NCBI GenBank assembly: GCA_903927965.1
Contig: CAIYPA010000142.1
Span: 1 to 42,617 of the forward strand
Source: an uncultured Bacteroidia bacterium
Lineage (GTDB): Bacteria; Bacteroidota; Bacteroidia; Bacteroidales; Prolixibacteraceae
Direction of reading: 5' to 3'
DNA length: 42,617 nucleotides
The notes under the pieces are model-generated. The model was not told where the DNA came from, ran no database searches, and worked only from the letters and a program-made list of their open reading frames with translations. The position numbers and the translations under genes are program-made. Below are positions 32,927 to 41,626 of this stretch, piece by piece; within the stretch, counting starts at the first letter, position 1, and every line of letters starts with the position of its first letter.

Positions 32927-34399
32927 ATGAAAACAGTAATTGGTTCTTTTACAATATTTATATCGGTTTTCTTTTTGATGGGAACCAATCATCTTTATTC
33001 TCAGCCGAATACTCTTTATTTTATGAAGGGTATCCCTCAGACAAAGGACATCAATCCTGCCCGACCCGGGATCGCAGGTGGATTTTATTTCAGTATGCCG
33101 TTTCTTTCAAAAATTGATTTATCTGCCAATACAAACAACTGGAGCTACAACGACCTGATCCATCGCGGATCTTTTAATCCACTTAGCAATACACTTAATA
33201 ACACTTTCCAGACCTCTGATTCGTTGGTGATCGACATTGATAAATTCAGGGCAAGTATTGACAACAAGAACTTCGCATTTGAGTCTGCAGCATTGACAAT
33301 TCTCGAAGGTGGTTATAAAAAGGGCGATGACTTCTTTTCGGTTTCGATTACAGAAAGGGAATTTGGCGAATTATTTTTTAGTAGAAATCTGATAGACCTG
33401 GTCAAAAGAGGCAACTATCCCTATCTGGGACAGACTTTTTATTCCGGTAATTTTGGGGTTAACATGCAACATTACAGAGAGTTTACCTTTAATTATTCTC
33501 ACGATGTGAATAAAAAATTGACAGTCGGAGCTGCTGCAAAAATACTTTTTGGAATGGGGGCTGTGCATACAAATGGGATGAATTTTAAAATTGCATCCCC
33601 AGCAATCGGCGATTACCTTGATGTGTCAACCTCTGGTAAAGTAAATATTTCTGGCCCTGTTGATTTTGGTTATAACAGCAGTGGATTAATATCTTCTGTC
33701 CACCGTATTCCCAATTATTCGATCCGCGATTACCTGACCAACTTAAAAAACCCAGGGATCGCCTTTGATTTTGGGGTTGCCTACCGGGTAAACACAAAGA
33801 CTGAACTCTCTGCAAGTATGATCGATTTAGGGGTAATCGGGTGGAAAAGCAATGTGACCAGGTTGACTGAGAATGGTAATTTCTTATATCGGGGAGTTAA
33901 TTTAAATAACCCGGGTCAAACTCAACCCTTTCAATTGCAGCCAATCGTCAATGCTCTTAGGGATTCCCTTATTTCAGAATTCAAACCCGATACATTAGGT
34001 TCAAATTTTGCCACCTTATTGCCAACAAAGATCTATTTTGGGATCGACCATCAGATCAACGATGTATTAAGCTTTTCAGGGCTGGGTAGGGTTCGGATTA
34101 TGAGCAATCGGGTCCATACATCTTTAACTGCAGCAGCCAATGCCTATTTGTTTGATGCACTCTCAATTTCAGCAAGTTATTCTTTGATGGAATCGACCTT
34201 CGATAACATTGGACTTGGCATTGGCTTCAAAATTAAAGCTGTACAATTGTATGCAGCATCCGACAATCTGTTTTCCCCATTCCACCCGGCAAAGGCCAGG
34301 AATATGAACCTGAGGATCGGGATCAATTTTATTTTTGGGGATGGAACCGACAGTAAGAAACGTGGGTCATTAAATCCAAATTGTCATTGCCCATTTTAA
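32927..34399 (+). CDS. DUF5723-family outer-membrane barrel protein
   Basis: The 490-residue protein has a signal peptide (MKTVIGSFTIFISVFFLMG...YSQ) and matches the DUF5723 pattern: NTLYFMKGIPQTKDINPARPG at the mature N-terminus, then alternating amphipathic strands with SVSITEREFGELFF, FTFNYSHDVNKKLTVGAAAKIL and a final strand NMNLRIGINFIFGD. Such proteins form outer-membrane beta-barrels akin to PorP/SprF or FadL-like proteins; the cargo or partner is unknown. The ATG at 32927 is preceded by TAAGGTGG, a good Shine-Dalgarno sequence; a GTG two codons earlier would waste it. It ends the 28.2-34.4 kb series. Confidence 0.87.
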   Translation: MKTVIGSFTIFISVFFLMGTNHLYSQPNTLYFMKGIPQTKDINPARPGIAGGFYFSMPFLSKIDLSANTNNWSYNDLIHRGSFNPLSNTLNNTFQTSDSLVIDIDKFRASIDNKNFAFESAALTILEGGYKKGDDFFSVSITEREFGELFFSRNLIDLVKRGNYPYLGQTFYSGNFGVNMQHYREFTFNYSHDVNKKLTVGAAAKILFGMGAVHTNGMNFKIASPAIGDYLDVSTSGKVNISGPVDFGYNSSGLISSVHRIPNYSIRDYLTNLKNPGIAFDFGVAYRVNTKTELSASMIDLGVIGWKSNVTRLTENGNFLYRGVNLNNPGQTQPFQLQPIVNALRDSLISEFKPDTLGSNFATLLPTKIYFGIDHQINDVLSFSGLGRVRIMSNRVHTSLTAAANAYLFDALSISASYSLMESTFDNIGLGIGFKIKAVQLYAASDNLFSPFHPAKARNMNLRIGINFIFGDGTDSKKRGSLNPNCHCPF

Positions 34400-34422
34400 A
34401 TGATGGATCGGAAATATTTTCC

Positions 34423-34430
34423 TAATTTTG
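34423..34430 (+). promoter_or_regulatory. -7 promoter element of the DUF4834 gene (and perhaps glyS)
   Basis: TAATTTTG matches TAnnTTTG and overlaps the TTG at 34428 that opens the longest frame; it supports the ATG at 34455. Confidence 0.5.
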
Positions 34431-34454
34431 CCATCGTTTTCAAATTCAATAATT

Positions 34455-34742
34455 ATGATACTTTTTGTACTTCTTAATATTGTCTCTGTTTTCAGGGTTA
34501 TCATCTTTCTGATCGCTTTCTTTTATATTTACAAGATGGTTATGCGGTTTATTGCCCCCAAAGTTGTGGAAAATGCTGCAAATAAACTTTTTCAGGAGAT
34601 GAAAAATCAGGAGGCCTCCCAAGGTAGAAAAACTGTAAGAAAAGGGGACGTCGTTATCAAATACACCGGTAATGCACAAAAGCAGTACAAAAGGACCGAT
34701 GGCGATTATATCGAATTCGAAGAAATTAATGACAAAAAATAG
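34455..34742 (+). CDS. DUF4834-family small membrane protein
   Basis: The 95-residue protein has one hydrophobic segment at about residues 2-30 (FVLLNIVSVFRVIIFLIAFF), a helical linker and a basic then acidic tail: GRKTVRKGDVVIKYTGN ending YIEFEEINDKK. The last part, with DGDYIEFEEI, is what I recognise from DUF4834 proteins of Bacteroidota. Function is unknown. It has its own promoter element and lies 67 bp before glyS. Confidence 0.8.
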   Translation: MILFVLLNIVSVFRVIIFLIAFFYIYKMVMRFIAPKVVENAANKLFQEMKNQEASQGRKTVRKGDVVIKYTGNAQKQYKRTDGDYIEFEEINDKK

Positions 34743-34809
34743 TATTTGTAAATTATTGATAAACAGAAATTTATAAATCAGTGCTTTTTATGCCTAAAAA
34801 TTAGTGGAT

Positions 34810-36363
34810 ATGGTTCAGGAAGATTTATTTAAGAAGTTGATTGCCCATTGTAAGGAATATGGTTATGTGTTTCCATCGAGCGAAATTTATGATGGATTGA
34901 GTGCGGTTTACGATTATGGACAATATGGTGTGGAACTCAAGAACAACATCAAGAAATACTGGTGGGATTCGATGGTCTTGCTGCACGAAAATGTGGTGGG
35001 TATCGATTCCGCTATCTTTATGCACCCAACAATCTGGAAAGCTTCCGGCCATGTCGATGCTTTTAACGACCCGTTGATCGATAACCGCGATTCAAAGAAA
35101 AGGTACCGTGCCGATGTTTTGATCGAAGAACACCTTGCCAAGATAGAAGGCAAAATTGACAAAGAGGTTGAAAAAGCGAAAAACCGTTTTGGGGCTTCTT
35201 TTGACGAAGCCCAATACCGTGCCACCAATCCAAGGGTTTTGGAAAATCAGGCAAAATGGGACGAACTCCACAACCGCTTTGCCCAGGCTTTGAACGATTC
35301 GGATCTTGTTGAATTAAAGAAGATTATAGAAGACAACGAAATCGTTTGCCCTATCTCAGGAACTAGAAACTGGACTGAAGTGCGCCAGTTTAACTTGATG
35401 TTTTCGACAGAAATGGGTTCGACTGCCGATGGGGCTTTGAAGGTTTACCTTCGTCCCGAAACGGCCCAAGGTATCTTTGTAAACTATATGAACGTACAGA
35501 AAACCGGCAGGATGAAAATTCCGTTCGGTATAGCGCAGATTGGGAAGGCTTTCAGGAACGAGATAGTTGCCCGGCAGTTTATCTTCAGGATGCGCGAATT
35601 TGAGCAGATGGAACTTCAGTTCTTTGTCAGGCCTGGAACCGAACTCGAATGGTTCGAGAAATGGAAGGCATTGCGCATCAAATGGCACCAAGCACTTGGG
35701 TTCGGCAACGAAAATTATCGTTTCCATGTTCACGAAAAATTGGCCCACTATGCCAATGCGGCAGTCGATATCGAATACAAATTTCCATTTGGATTCAAGG
35801 AAGTTGAAGGGATCCATTCGCGTACAGATTACGATTTGACGCAGCACCAAAAGTTCTCTGGCAAGAAGATCCAGTATTTCGATCCCGAACTGAACGAGTC
35901 GTATGTGCCTTTTGTGGTTGAAACTTCGATTGGCGTTGACCGGATGTTCCTTCAGATCATTTCTGCATCGTATCATGAGGAAATTGTGGAAGATGTTAAT
36001 GGACAAAAAGATACAAGGGTCGTGCTAAAACTTCCGGTTGAGCTTGCCCCTGTGAAACTTGCTGTGATGCCATTGATCAAAAAGGACGGCCTACCCGAAA
36101 TCGCCCGTGAGATCATCGAAGAACTCAAGTTCGATTTCAATTGCCAGTATGACGAGAAAGACTCGATCGGCAAACGTTACCGCCGACAGGATGCGATCGG
36201 CACACCGTTCTGCGTTACCGTTGACCATCAAACCGCTTCCGACAATACGGTCACCATCCGCTACCGCGATACCATGTTACAGGAAAGGGTTGAAATTAGT
36301 CAGTTACGAGATATGATCCTGAAGCAGGTGAGTTTCAGGAATTTGTTTAATCAATTGAAATAG
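34810..36363 (+). CDS. glyS: Glycyl-tRNA synthetase, class II dimeric type
   Basis: The 517-residue enzyme charges tRNA-Gly. The class II catalytic core shows YDYGQYGVELKNN, GHVDAFNDPL, the glycine-specific RPETAQGIFVNYMN, IPFGIAQIGKAFRNEI (motif 2) and FVVETSIGVDRMFL (motif 3); the C-terminal 100 residues are the anticodon domain (KLAVMPLIKKDGLPEIAREI). This is the alpha2 form found in Bacteroidota, not the alpha2beta2 GlyQS. The ATG at 34810 is used; a GTG two codons earlier is an alternative. The stop is followed by a 10-bp repeat with further TAG codons and then a terminator. Confidence 0.97.
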   Translation: MVQEDLFKKLIAHCKEYGYVFPSSEIYDGLSAVYDYGQYGVELKNNIKKYWWDSMVLLHENVVGIDSAIFMHPTIWKASGHVDAFNDPLIDNRDSKKRYRADVLIEEHLAKIEGKIDKEVEKAKNRFGASFDEAQYRATNPRVLENQAKWDELHNRFAQALNDSDLVELKKIIEDNEIVCPISGTRNWTEVRQFNLMFSTEMGSTADGALKVYLRPETAQGIFVNYMNVQKTGRMKIPFGIAQIGKAFRNEIVARQFIFRMREFEQMELQFFVRPGTELEWFEKWKALRIKWHQALGFGNENYRFHVHEKLAHYANAAVDIEYKFPFGFKEVEGIHSRTDYDLTQHQKFSGKKIQYFDPELNESYVPFVVETSIGVDRMFLQIISASYHEEIVEDVNGQKDTRVVLKLPVELAPVKLAVMPLIKKDGLPEIAREIIEELKFDFNCQYDEKDSIGKRYRRQDAIGTPFCVTVDHQTASDNTVTIRYRDTMLQERVEISQLRDMILKQVSFRNLFNQLK

Positions 36364-36400
36364 GTTGAAATAGGTTGAAATAGTTGAATTGCTATATATT

Positions 36401-36438
36401 AAAGGCTGCCTCAGAAGAATGGGGCGGCCTTTGTTTTG
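36401..36438 (+). terminator. glyS terminator
   Basis: AAAGGCTGCC (36401-36410) and GGCGGCCTTT (36423-36432) pair over 10 positions with one G-T wobble and a 12-nt loop, then GTTTTG. It also lies just after the GH5 stop on the other strand and may act both ways. Confidence 0.75.
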
Positions 36439-36444
36439 ATATTC

Positions 36445-37608
36445 TTAGTATTTCTGCAGCAGCGCCAACATCTTCCTGTCCAACTTATGCCCATGCCAAT
36501 CCTCATATTCGATGTCTTTCCGTCCCGAATCGAGTATGCCAAAATCACCACGGAAATTCCATAGGGCATAACCGATCTTATTTTCGGTCAGGATGCTGAT
36601 CACATCTTCGAACCAGGCGAGGAAAACTTCGTGGGGCGTTTCGCGCCAGCAACCACATTCGCCACAATGGACACCCACCCCTTTTTTCACTACATCGATC
36701 CATGGCTGATAAAACTTGACAAGCGACTCCCTTCCAAACTGCTTATTGTCAATTGTTCCAGGCCATGAAGGCATTGGCGCCGTATCTGGATTCTTAAAAA
36801 CCCAGGGTGCGCGGTAATGTGATACATAATGGGGAAAATATCCACGGCAACTTTGGGCTATGTCGAGGTCGGTAATTTCTGGGATAACATTGGAGCCACC
36901 ATCATTGCCATCGGCGACTACAAGCCGTTTCCGGTTGTGTTTGCGGATCACTTCGGCAGTCTCCTTAACCACTTTACGATAGATGGCACCTGGAACGGTA
37001 GTCCTTGATCCAAACTGGTCGTTCATGTCGGTACGCAAGGTTGGCTCGTTCACCAGATCAAAACTAAGGTCTTTGTGTGAAATGCTCTTCAACCGTTTTG
37101 CCCACATCTCCCAATGGAATTTAAAGGCTTCCTGTGCCGCTTCGTCTTTCCAAAGGTTATAGGGCTCATTAAAACCGGCATTGATGCAGTAACCCGGTGC
37201 ACGGTGAAGGTCGAGGCTAACATGTAGTTTGTATTTGTTGGCCATTTCAACCAATTTGGCAATCTCATCCACCACCTTCTCATCAATGTTCAGCACATCT
37301 TCGGGAGTCACATTCTTTGATGGGTCGTATTTGATATATCGTGGATAGGCCATGGGCAGGCGCACAAAATCAAATCCCCAATCGGCCATCCATCTGAAAT
37401 CGTCTTCAGTAGTAAAAGATGAAGCTCCTGCTTTTGGTGGTTTCGGCGTAAAATAGTCGAGCAGGTTAAAACCCCTCCAACGTGGCAGCGGATTTGAGAT
37501 TTGTTTTGTTCCCCCTGTGGCGAAAGCAAGGTTGCTGGATAATCCAATTAGTGCCGAAGCAGCACCCGCAGTTTTTAAAAATGACCTCCGGTCAATACTT
37601 TTTTCCAT
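36445..37608 (-). CDS. Tat-exported GH5-family glycosidase
   Basis: The 387-residue protein has a twin-arginine signal (DRRSFLKTAGAASALIG, R7-R8) with cleavage near residue 32, then a GH5 TIM barrel. WRGFNLLDYF opens the barrel, FVRLPMAYPRY follows, the general acid is E188 in LVNEPT and the nucleophile is E317 in GVHCGECGCW. GH5 enzymes cut beta-1,4-glucans, mannans or related links; subfamily cannot be told here. Tat export rather than Sec is unusual for a polysaccharide enzyme but occurs. The ATG at 37606-37608 is chosen because the longer frame upstream lacks signal character. It stands alone, with no SusC/D genes. Confidence 0.92.
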   Translation of the reverse strand: MEKSIDRRSFLKTAGAASALIGLSSNLAFATGGTKQISNPLPRWRGFNLLDYFTPKPPKAGASSFTTEDDFRWMADWGFDFVRLPMAYPRYIKYDPSKNVTPEDVLNIDEKVVDEIAKLVEMANKYKLHVSLDLHRAPGYCINAGFNEPYNLWKDEAAQEAFKFHWEMWAKRLKSISHKDLSFDLVNEPTLRTDMNDQFGSRTTVPGAIYRKVVKETAEVIRKHNRKRLVVADGNDGGSNVIPEITDLDIAQSCRGYFPHYVSHYRAPWVFKNPDTAPMPSWPGTIDNKQFGRESLVKFYQPWIDVVKKGVGVHCGECGCWRETPHEVFLAWFEDVISILTENKIGYALWNFRGDFGILDSGRKDIEYEDWHGHKLDRKMLALLQKY

Positions 37609-38016
37609 AAAATGTATAATTAGTTGATATATAGATATATAATAATATAATTTACTGCTTATCCCTTTCATTGAAGTTGACTGCTTATTGGAATTCAATC
37701 ATACTTGTAATGTATTATAAACTAAGCAATTGCATCAAATCCCCCCTGCCCCTCTTTATAAAAGGGGGAGTCGTTCGAAGTTAATTTGTTTCCTTTAATA
37801 TGTTTTCAAAAATAGCTTGATCGAAAGGGTACAAGCAATTTTTAGAATTTCCAAATTTATTTTCATATTCTTTTTCAAAATTAGTATTAATTCGATTCAT
37901 AGTCAATTGTGGACTGGTTTTATCCTCTTTAGCAGGGTTTAAAAGCCAGCCGCCAGTTGCCAGCCGCTAAATTTCCAATGTCACACTCTCCCTACTCAAA
38001 GAGCCATTGATCCTGC
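37609..38016. other. Gene-poor stretch with repeats and one gene fragment
   Basis: It holds the GH5 upstream region (AT-rich, no TAnnTTTG), a CCCC/GGGG hairpin repeat at 37741-37770 (CCCCCCTGCCCCTC...AAAAGGGGGAG), a short minus-strand open frame listed separately, and a heptamer tract CCAGCCG, CCAGTTG, CCAGCCG at 37943-37966. Confidence 0.6.
37781..37900 (-). pseudogene. Small open frame, possibly the 3' end of a lost gene
   Basis: From the ATG at 37898-37900 it encodes 39 residues (MNRINTNFEKEYENKFG...ending ENILKETN). The frame stays open upstream to a TAG at 37967-37969, running through the heptamer repeat. Composition (charged, with CLYPFDQAIFENIL) is protein-like, but I recognise no family and see no promoter or clear ribosome-binding site. 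It could be a remnant of a gene cut off by the repeat, or chance. Confidence 0.25.
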
Positions 38017-38035
38017 GTGCTTTTTCTTACTTTTG
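38007..38035 (+). promoter_or_regulatory. Promoter of the flavin reductase-like gene
   Basis: TTG at 38007-38009 and TACTTTTG at 38028-38035, 18 nt apart, form the best two-part match to the Bacteroidota promoter in the window. The ATG lies 17 nt downstream. Confidence 0.6.
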
Positions 38036-38052
38036 TCAAAATTTTGAAAACT

Positions 38053-38637
38053 ATGGGAAAGCAAAATTGGAAACCCGGCAATATGGTCTATCCATTGCCG
38101 GCAGCCCTTATCAGTTGTGGCGATATTAACGGAAAAATGAACCTGATCACGATTTCATGGTTGGGGACCATTTGTTCCGATCCTCCGATGTGCTACATTT
38201 CAGTCCGTCCGGAAAGGTATTCCTACGAATTGATCAAGGAATCGGGAGAGTTTGTGATCAACCTCACCACGGCCGATATGGCACAAGCGACCGATTGGTG
38301 CGGCGTAAAATCGGGTCGCGACCACGACAAATTTAAAGTGAGCGGCCTTACCCCGGCTGCTGCCACAATTGTCAAATGTCCCATCGTTTCCGAGTCGCCG
38401 GTTTCTATCGAGTGCAAAGTTAGAGAGATCAAACCATTGGGTTCACACGACATGTTTATTGCAGATGTTGTAAATATCATTGCGGAAGACCGGTACATCG
38501 ATCCTGAAACCAAGGCGTTCAATCTTGCGGCATCCGGTATCATGGCCTATTCGCATGGGACCTATTATCCACTTGGCAAACGGATCGGCAAATTTGGATG
38601 GAGTGTTTTGAAAGATAAGCTTAAGAGAAAATTGTAA
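38053..38637 (+). CDS. Flavin reductase-like FMN-binding protein
   Basis: The 194-residue protein is a split-barrel flavoprotein: YPLPAALISCGDINGKMNLIT at the N-terminus, TICSDPPMCYISVRPERYSY for the flavin site, GEFVINLTTADMAQATDWCG and the short ESPVSIECKV strand. Relatives reduce free flavin or use FMN for small redox reactions; the substrate is not clear from sequence. It has its own promoter and lies 40 bp before the M3 peptidase gene. Start is the ATG at 38053, close to the promoter; the longer frame from 38017 would overlap it. Confidence 0.88.
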   Translation: MGKQNWKPGNMVYPLPAALISCGDINGKMNLITISWLGTICSDPPMCYISVRPERYSYELIKESGEFVINLTTADMAQATDWCGVKSGRDHDKFKVSGLTPAAATIVKCPIVSESPVSIECKVREIKPLGSHDMFIADVVNIIAEDRYIDPETKAFNLAASGIMAYSHGTYYPLGKRIGKFGWSVLKDKLKRKL

Positions 38638-38677
38638 ACATTAACTTATTATTTTAAGCAAAACTTTAACCAATTCC

Positions 38678-40786
38678 ATGAGGATCATTTTATTAATCGA
38701 ATTATCAATATTTTGTTTTATGACATCTTGTAATGTGCAAACTCCTGTAAAAGAGGCAAATCCTCTTTTGGCAGAATGGAATACCCCCCACCAGACACCT
38801 CCATTTACCGAAATAAAACATAAGCATTATATCCCGGCTATCGAAGCAACGCTGAAAGAGGCCAAAGAGGAGGTGGATGTGATTATCAATAGTTCAGAAC
38901 AACCCACTTTCCAGAATACGATTATGGCACTTGAATTGGCTGGCGAAAAACTGGATCGTGCAACAAGTGTGTTGTTCAACCTCAATTCCGCCGAAACGGA
39001 TGATACGATCCAATCAATCTGCCGCGAGGTCGCCCCAAAATTGTCGGAGTTTTCAAACTATGTTACGCTGAACGATCAGTTGTTTCGGAAGATCAAAGTG
39101 GTTTACGCCCATAAAGATAAATTGGAACTCACGGCGGAGGACCTCCAACTATTGGAAAAGAAATACCTTGGCTTTGTAAGGAGTGGTGCAAACCTTGAAG
39201 GTGAGGCAAAAAAGCGTTATGCCGAAATTACTACCGAATTGTCGCAGCTTTCGCTGAAATTCAGTGAGAATGTGCTTGCCGAAACCAATGGTTTTCAGTT
39301 GCTCATCACCGACAAAAAAGACCTTTCCGGACTTCCAGAAAATGAAGTGGAAGAAGCGGCCCAGGTTGCTAAATCCAAAGGCAAGGAGGGTTGGATATTC
39401 ACCTTGCAGGGACCAAGTTTTACCGGGTTTATGAAATATGCCGGTAACAGGGAACTTCGTGAGCAAATGTACCGTGCTTATACTTCGCGGGGATATCAGG
39501 AGAATGAGCAGAACAATGTTGAGGTCATTCGTAAGATCGTCAACTTAAAATTGGAGAAGGCCAAGTTATTGGGATTTAATACCCATGCTGATTATGTCCT
39601 TGCCGAACAAATGGCCGAAAATCCAAAACGGGTGAACGATTTTATACAGCAATTGCATGTGGCTTCATTGCCTTTTGCAAAAAAGGAGTTTGCCGAAGTT
39701 CTGCAATTTGCTAAAAAACTTGGACTTCAAAGTGATTTACAACCTTGGGACTGGAGCTTCTTTTCCGAAAAGTTGAAGAACGAAAATTTCGGTTTCGACG
39801 AGCAACAGGTAAAGCCATATTTCCAGTTGGAGAAAGTTAGGGACGGTGTCTTTGACCTTGCAACACGCCTTTATGGGCTTACTTTTAAAGAAAATATAGA
39901 AATCCCTGTCTATCAGGCTGATGTAAAAGCTTATGACGTATTCGACCAGGATGGATCGTTTTTATCGGTGCTTTATCTCGATTTCTTTCCGCGCGAAGGG
40001 AAAAGCGGCGGTGCTTGGATGAACGATTTACGTCCCGAAAGCAAAATCAATGGCAAAATTGTAAAACCCATTATCACAGTGGTCTGCAATTTTACGAAAC
40101 CAACGGAAACGAAACCTTCGTTGCTTACCTTTTACGAAGTGACGACCTTCCTTCACGAATTTGGTCATGCCTTACATGGGATGCTGGGGAACACGGTCTA
40201 TCCAAGCCTTTCGGGGACCAATGTTTACCGCGATTTTGTGGAGTTGCCTTCGCAGGTGATGGAAAACTGGGCGACCCAAAAAGAGTGGCTCGACCTGTTT
40301 GCCGTCCACTATGAAACGGGAGAAAAGATCCCTGCCGGATTGGTGCAGAAATTGATCGATGCCGATAATTTCCAGGCCGGATATGCGAGTGAACGCCAGT
40401 TGAGTTTTGGGATGAACGATATGGCCTGGCACTCGATCACCGAACCGATGACAGGCGATGTGGTCGAATTTGAGCAAAAGGCAATTGCTTCGACACTACT
40501 TTTTGAACCGGTAAAAGGCAGTTGTTTGAGTTCTGCGTTTACCCATATTTTCGGGGGTGGTTATTCTGCCGGTTATTATGGCTATAAATGGGCTGAAGTC
40601 CTCGATGCCGATGCGTTCGCCCAATTCAAGAAATATGGGATTTTCGACAAGGCAACCGCCACCTCGTTCCGTAAGAATATCCTTGAAAAGGGCGGAACAG
40701 AGCATCCGATGAAGCTTTACGTTGCCTTCCGCGGACAGGAACCCTCGATTGAGCCGTTGTTGGAAAGGAGTGGGTTGAGGAAATAG
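38678..40786 (+). CDS. dcp: M3-family oligopeptidase (Dcp-like), lipoprotein form
   Basis: The 702-residue zinc metallopeptidase has the motif HEFGH at residues 493-497 and a downstream third ligand in the conserved NVYRDFVELPSQVMENW. Other M3 blocks are ANPLLAEWNTPHQTPPF at the mature N-terminus, SGGAWMNDLRPES and FGGGYSAGYYGYKWAEVLDADAF. The first residues (MRIILLIELSIFCFMTSC) look like a lipoprotein signal with lipobox MTSC, so it is likely anchored in the envelope. Dcp-type enzymes release dipeptides from C-termini of short peptides; oligopeptidase A is the nearest alternative. It ends a two-gene plus-strand group. Confidence 0.94.
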   Translation: MRIILLIELSIFCFMTSCNVQTPVKEANPLLAEWNTPHQTPPFTEIKHKHYIPAIEATLKEAKEEVDVIINSSEQPTFQNTIMALELAGEKLDRATSVLFNLNSAETDDTIQSICREVAPKLSEFSNYVTLNDQLFRKIKVVYAHKDKLELTAEDLQLLEKKYLGFVRSGANLEGEAKKRYAEITTELSQLSLKFSENVLAETNGFQLLITDKKDLSGLPENEVEEAAQVAKSKGKEGWIFTLQGPSFTGFMKYAGNRELREQMYRAYTSRGYQENEQNNVEVIRKIVNLKLEKAKLLGFNTHADYVLAEQMAENPKRVNDFIQQLHVASLPFAKKEFAEVLQFAKKLGLQSDLQPWDWSFFSEKLKNENFGFDEQQVKPYFQLEKVRDGVFDLATRLYGLTFKENIEIPVYQADVKAYDVFDQDGSFLSVLYLDFFPREGKSGGAWMNDLRPESKINGKIVKPIITVVCNFTKPTETKPSLLTFYEVTTFLHEFGHALHGMLGNTVYPSLSGTNVYRDFVELPSQVMENWATQKEWLDLFAVHYETGEKIPAGLVQKLIDADNFQAGYASERQLSFGMNDMAWHSITEPMTGDVVEFEQKAIASTLLFEPVKGSCLSSAFTHIFGGGYSAGYYGYKWAEVLDADAFAQFKKYGIFDKATATSFRKNILEKGGTEHPMKLYVAFRGQEPSIEPLLERSGLRK

Positions 40787-40794
40787 TTGATTTA

Positions 40795-40852
40795 TTTTTG
40801 CAGTGCCATCAGCACGACCCATTTTGTAACAACGGAATTCATTCCGTTGACG
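40795..40852 (-). repeat. AACGGA-hairpin dispersed repeat, copy 2
   Basis: The reverse complement of this stretch matches 18971-19030 block for block. Its hairpin CAACGGAA-TTCA-TTCCGTTG has 8-bp arms. It directly precedes the first palindromic element. Confidence 0.7.
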
Positions 40853-40865
40853 AACAAACATATCA

Positions 40866-41278
40866 CAAATTGATGGTATTTTGGAATCCAAAATTCATTT
40901 CCAGCACGATCAAAAAGCACCAGAGGTGCGAAATCTTTGTAGAAAAAGAGTTGCATATAGGAAAAGCGGCGCAATCGGAAGTTAATGTAGGTATTGGACC
41001 TTCAATGCGCCGCAATGCAGGGTGCCGAAAAAGAAAGAAGCCGTATTTTCGGGTTGCATCAAAAATGAATGGAAACCATGAATTTTGACCAGCATTTTAA
41101 ACCGGATTTCCCAAGAAAGCCATTTTGCCAAACCGCCTCCAACCAACTTTGCTTTTGCGGCGCAGATGGAATCCCATCTTTCAAAAACCTTTCTGATTGC
41201 GCCGGTTGGTTGATGGTTCTGTTTTTCTACCAATATTTTGCTCCTAACGGAGCTTTGATCGTGCTGAAAATTGGATAG
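40866..41278. repeat. Palindromic repeat element, copy 1 (about 410 bp)
   Basis: The left arm (40866-40990) and right arm (about 41130-41278) are imperfect inverted copies: CAGCACGATCAAA and its reverse complement at the outer ends, a small hairpin (GCACC-AGA-GGTGC at 40917-40929; GCTCC-TAAC-GGAGC at 41240-41253), a TAGAAAAA/TTTTTCTAC box, and GCGGCGCA blocks inside. A further hairpin pairs GCGGCGCA (40966-40973) with TGCGCCGC (41006-41013). The middle (GCATCAAAAATGAATGGAAA) is also shared with copy 2. Short frames inside are products of the repeat. No transposase is encoded. Confidence 0.85.
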
Positions 41279-41326
41279 AGAAATTAAAAGGTAATTTTCT
41301 AATCGGTAGATAGTTGGTTTGTTTTG

Positions 41327-41626
41327 CTATTTGATTCTTAAATCCTTCCGATTTTGACGGCAATCCCAGATTGTATGAATTGTAGTCAATTTATTTTCAA
41401 TCTCATAGAATAAGACGTAGTTATCGACGATTAAGCCTCTGACTGATTCTGTTTCAGAGTTTAGACCTAAGTCGGGTTGTTTTAGGAGGAGTTTAAGTTC
41501 TTTGTTCAATCGTTGGTATAGTTTAGCCGAATAGGACTTGTTCTTGTTTCTATCTGCATAAAACTCAAGTATTTCATAAAGTTTAATTTCAGCTTTATGC
41601 GACCATATTATTTTGTGTTTAGCCAT
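41327..41626 (-). CDS. RelE/ParE-superfamily toxin
   Basis: The 99-residue protein fits the RelE/ParE fold: KIIWSHKAEIKLYEILEFYADRN at the start with two helices, QRLNKELKLLLKQPDLG, then VRGLIVDNYVLFYEIE and a final strand TIHTIWDCRQNRKDL. The last motif, W-D-x-R-x-N, is common in ParE-like toxins of Bacteroidota. Targets differ within the family (DNA gyrase for ParE, ribosome-bound mRNA for RelE), so the target is not assigned. It overlaps the antitoxin gene by 19 bp and is intact. The module lies between two copies of the palindromic element. Confidence 0.9.
   Translation of the reverse strand: MAKHKIIWSHKAEIKLYEILEFYADRNKNKSYSAKLYQRLNKELKLLLKQPDLGLNSETESVRGLIVDNYVLFYEIENKLTTIHTIWDCRQNRKDLRIK

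Noticed and set aside
40798-41278. Short frames inside the palindromic element with protein strings such as FYQYFAP and KHQRCEIFVEKE
   Set aside because: They recur in every copy of the repeat and change frame with orientation; they are translations of the repeat, not genes.
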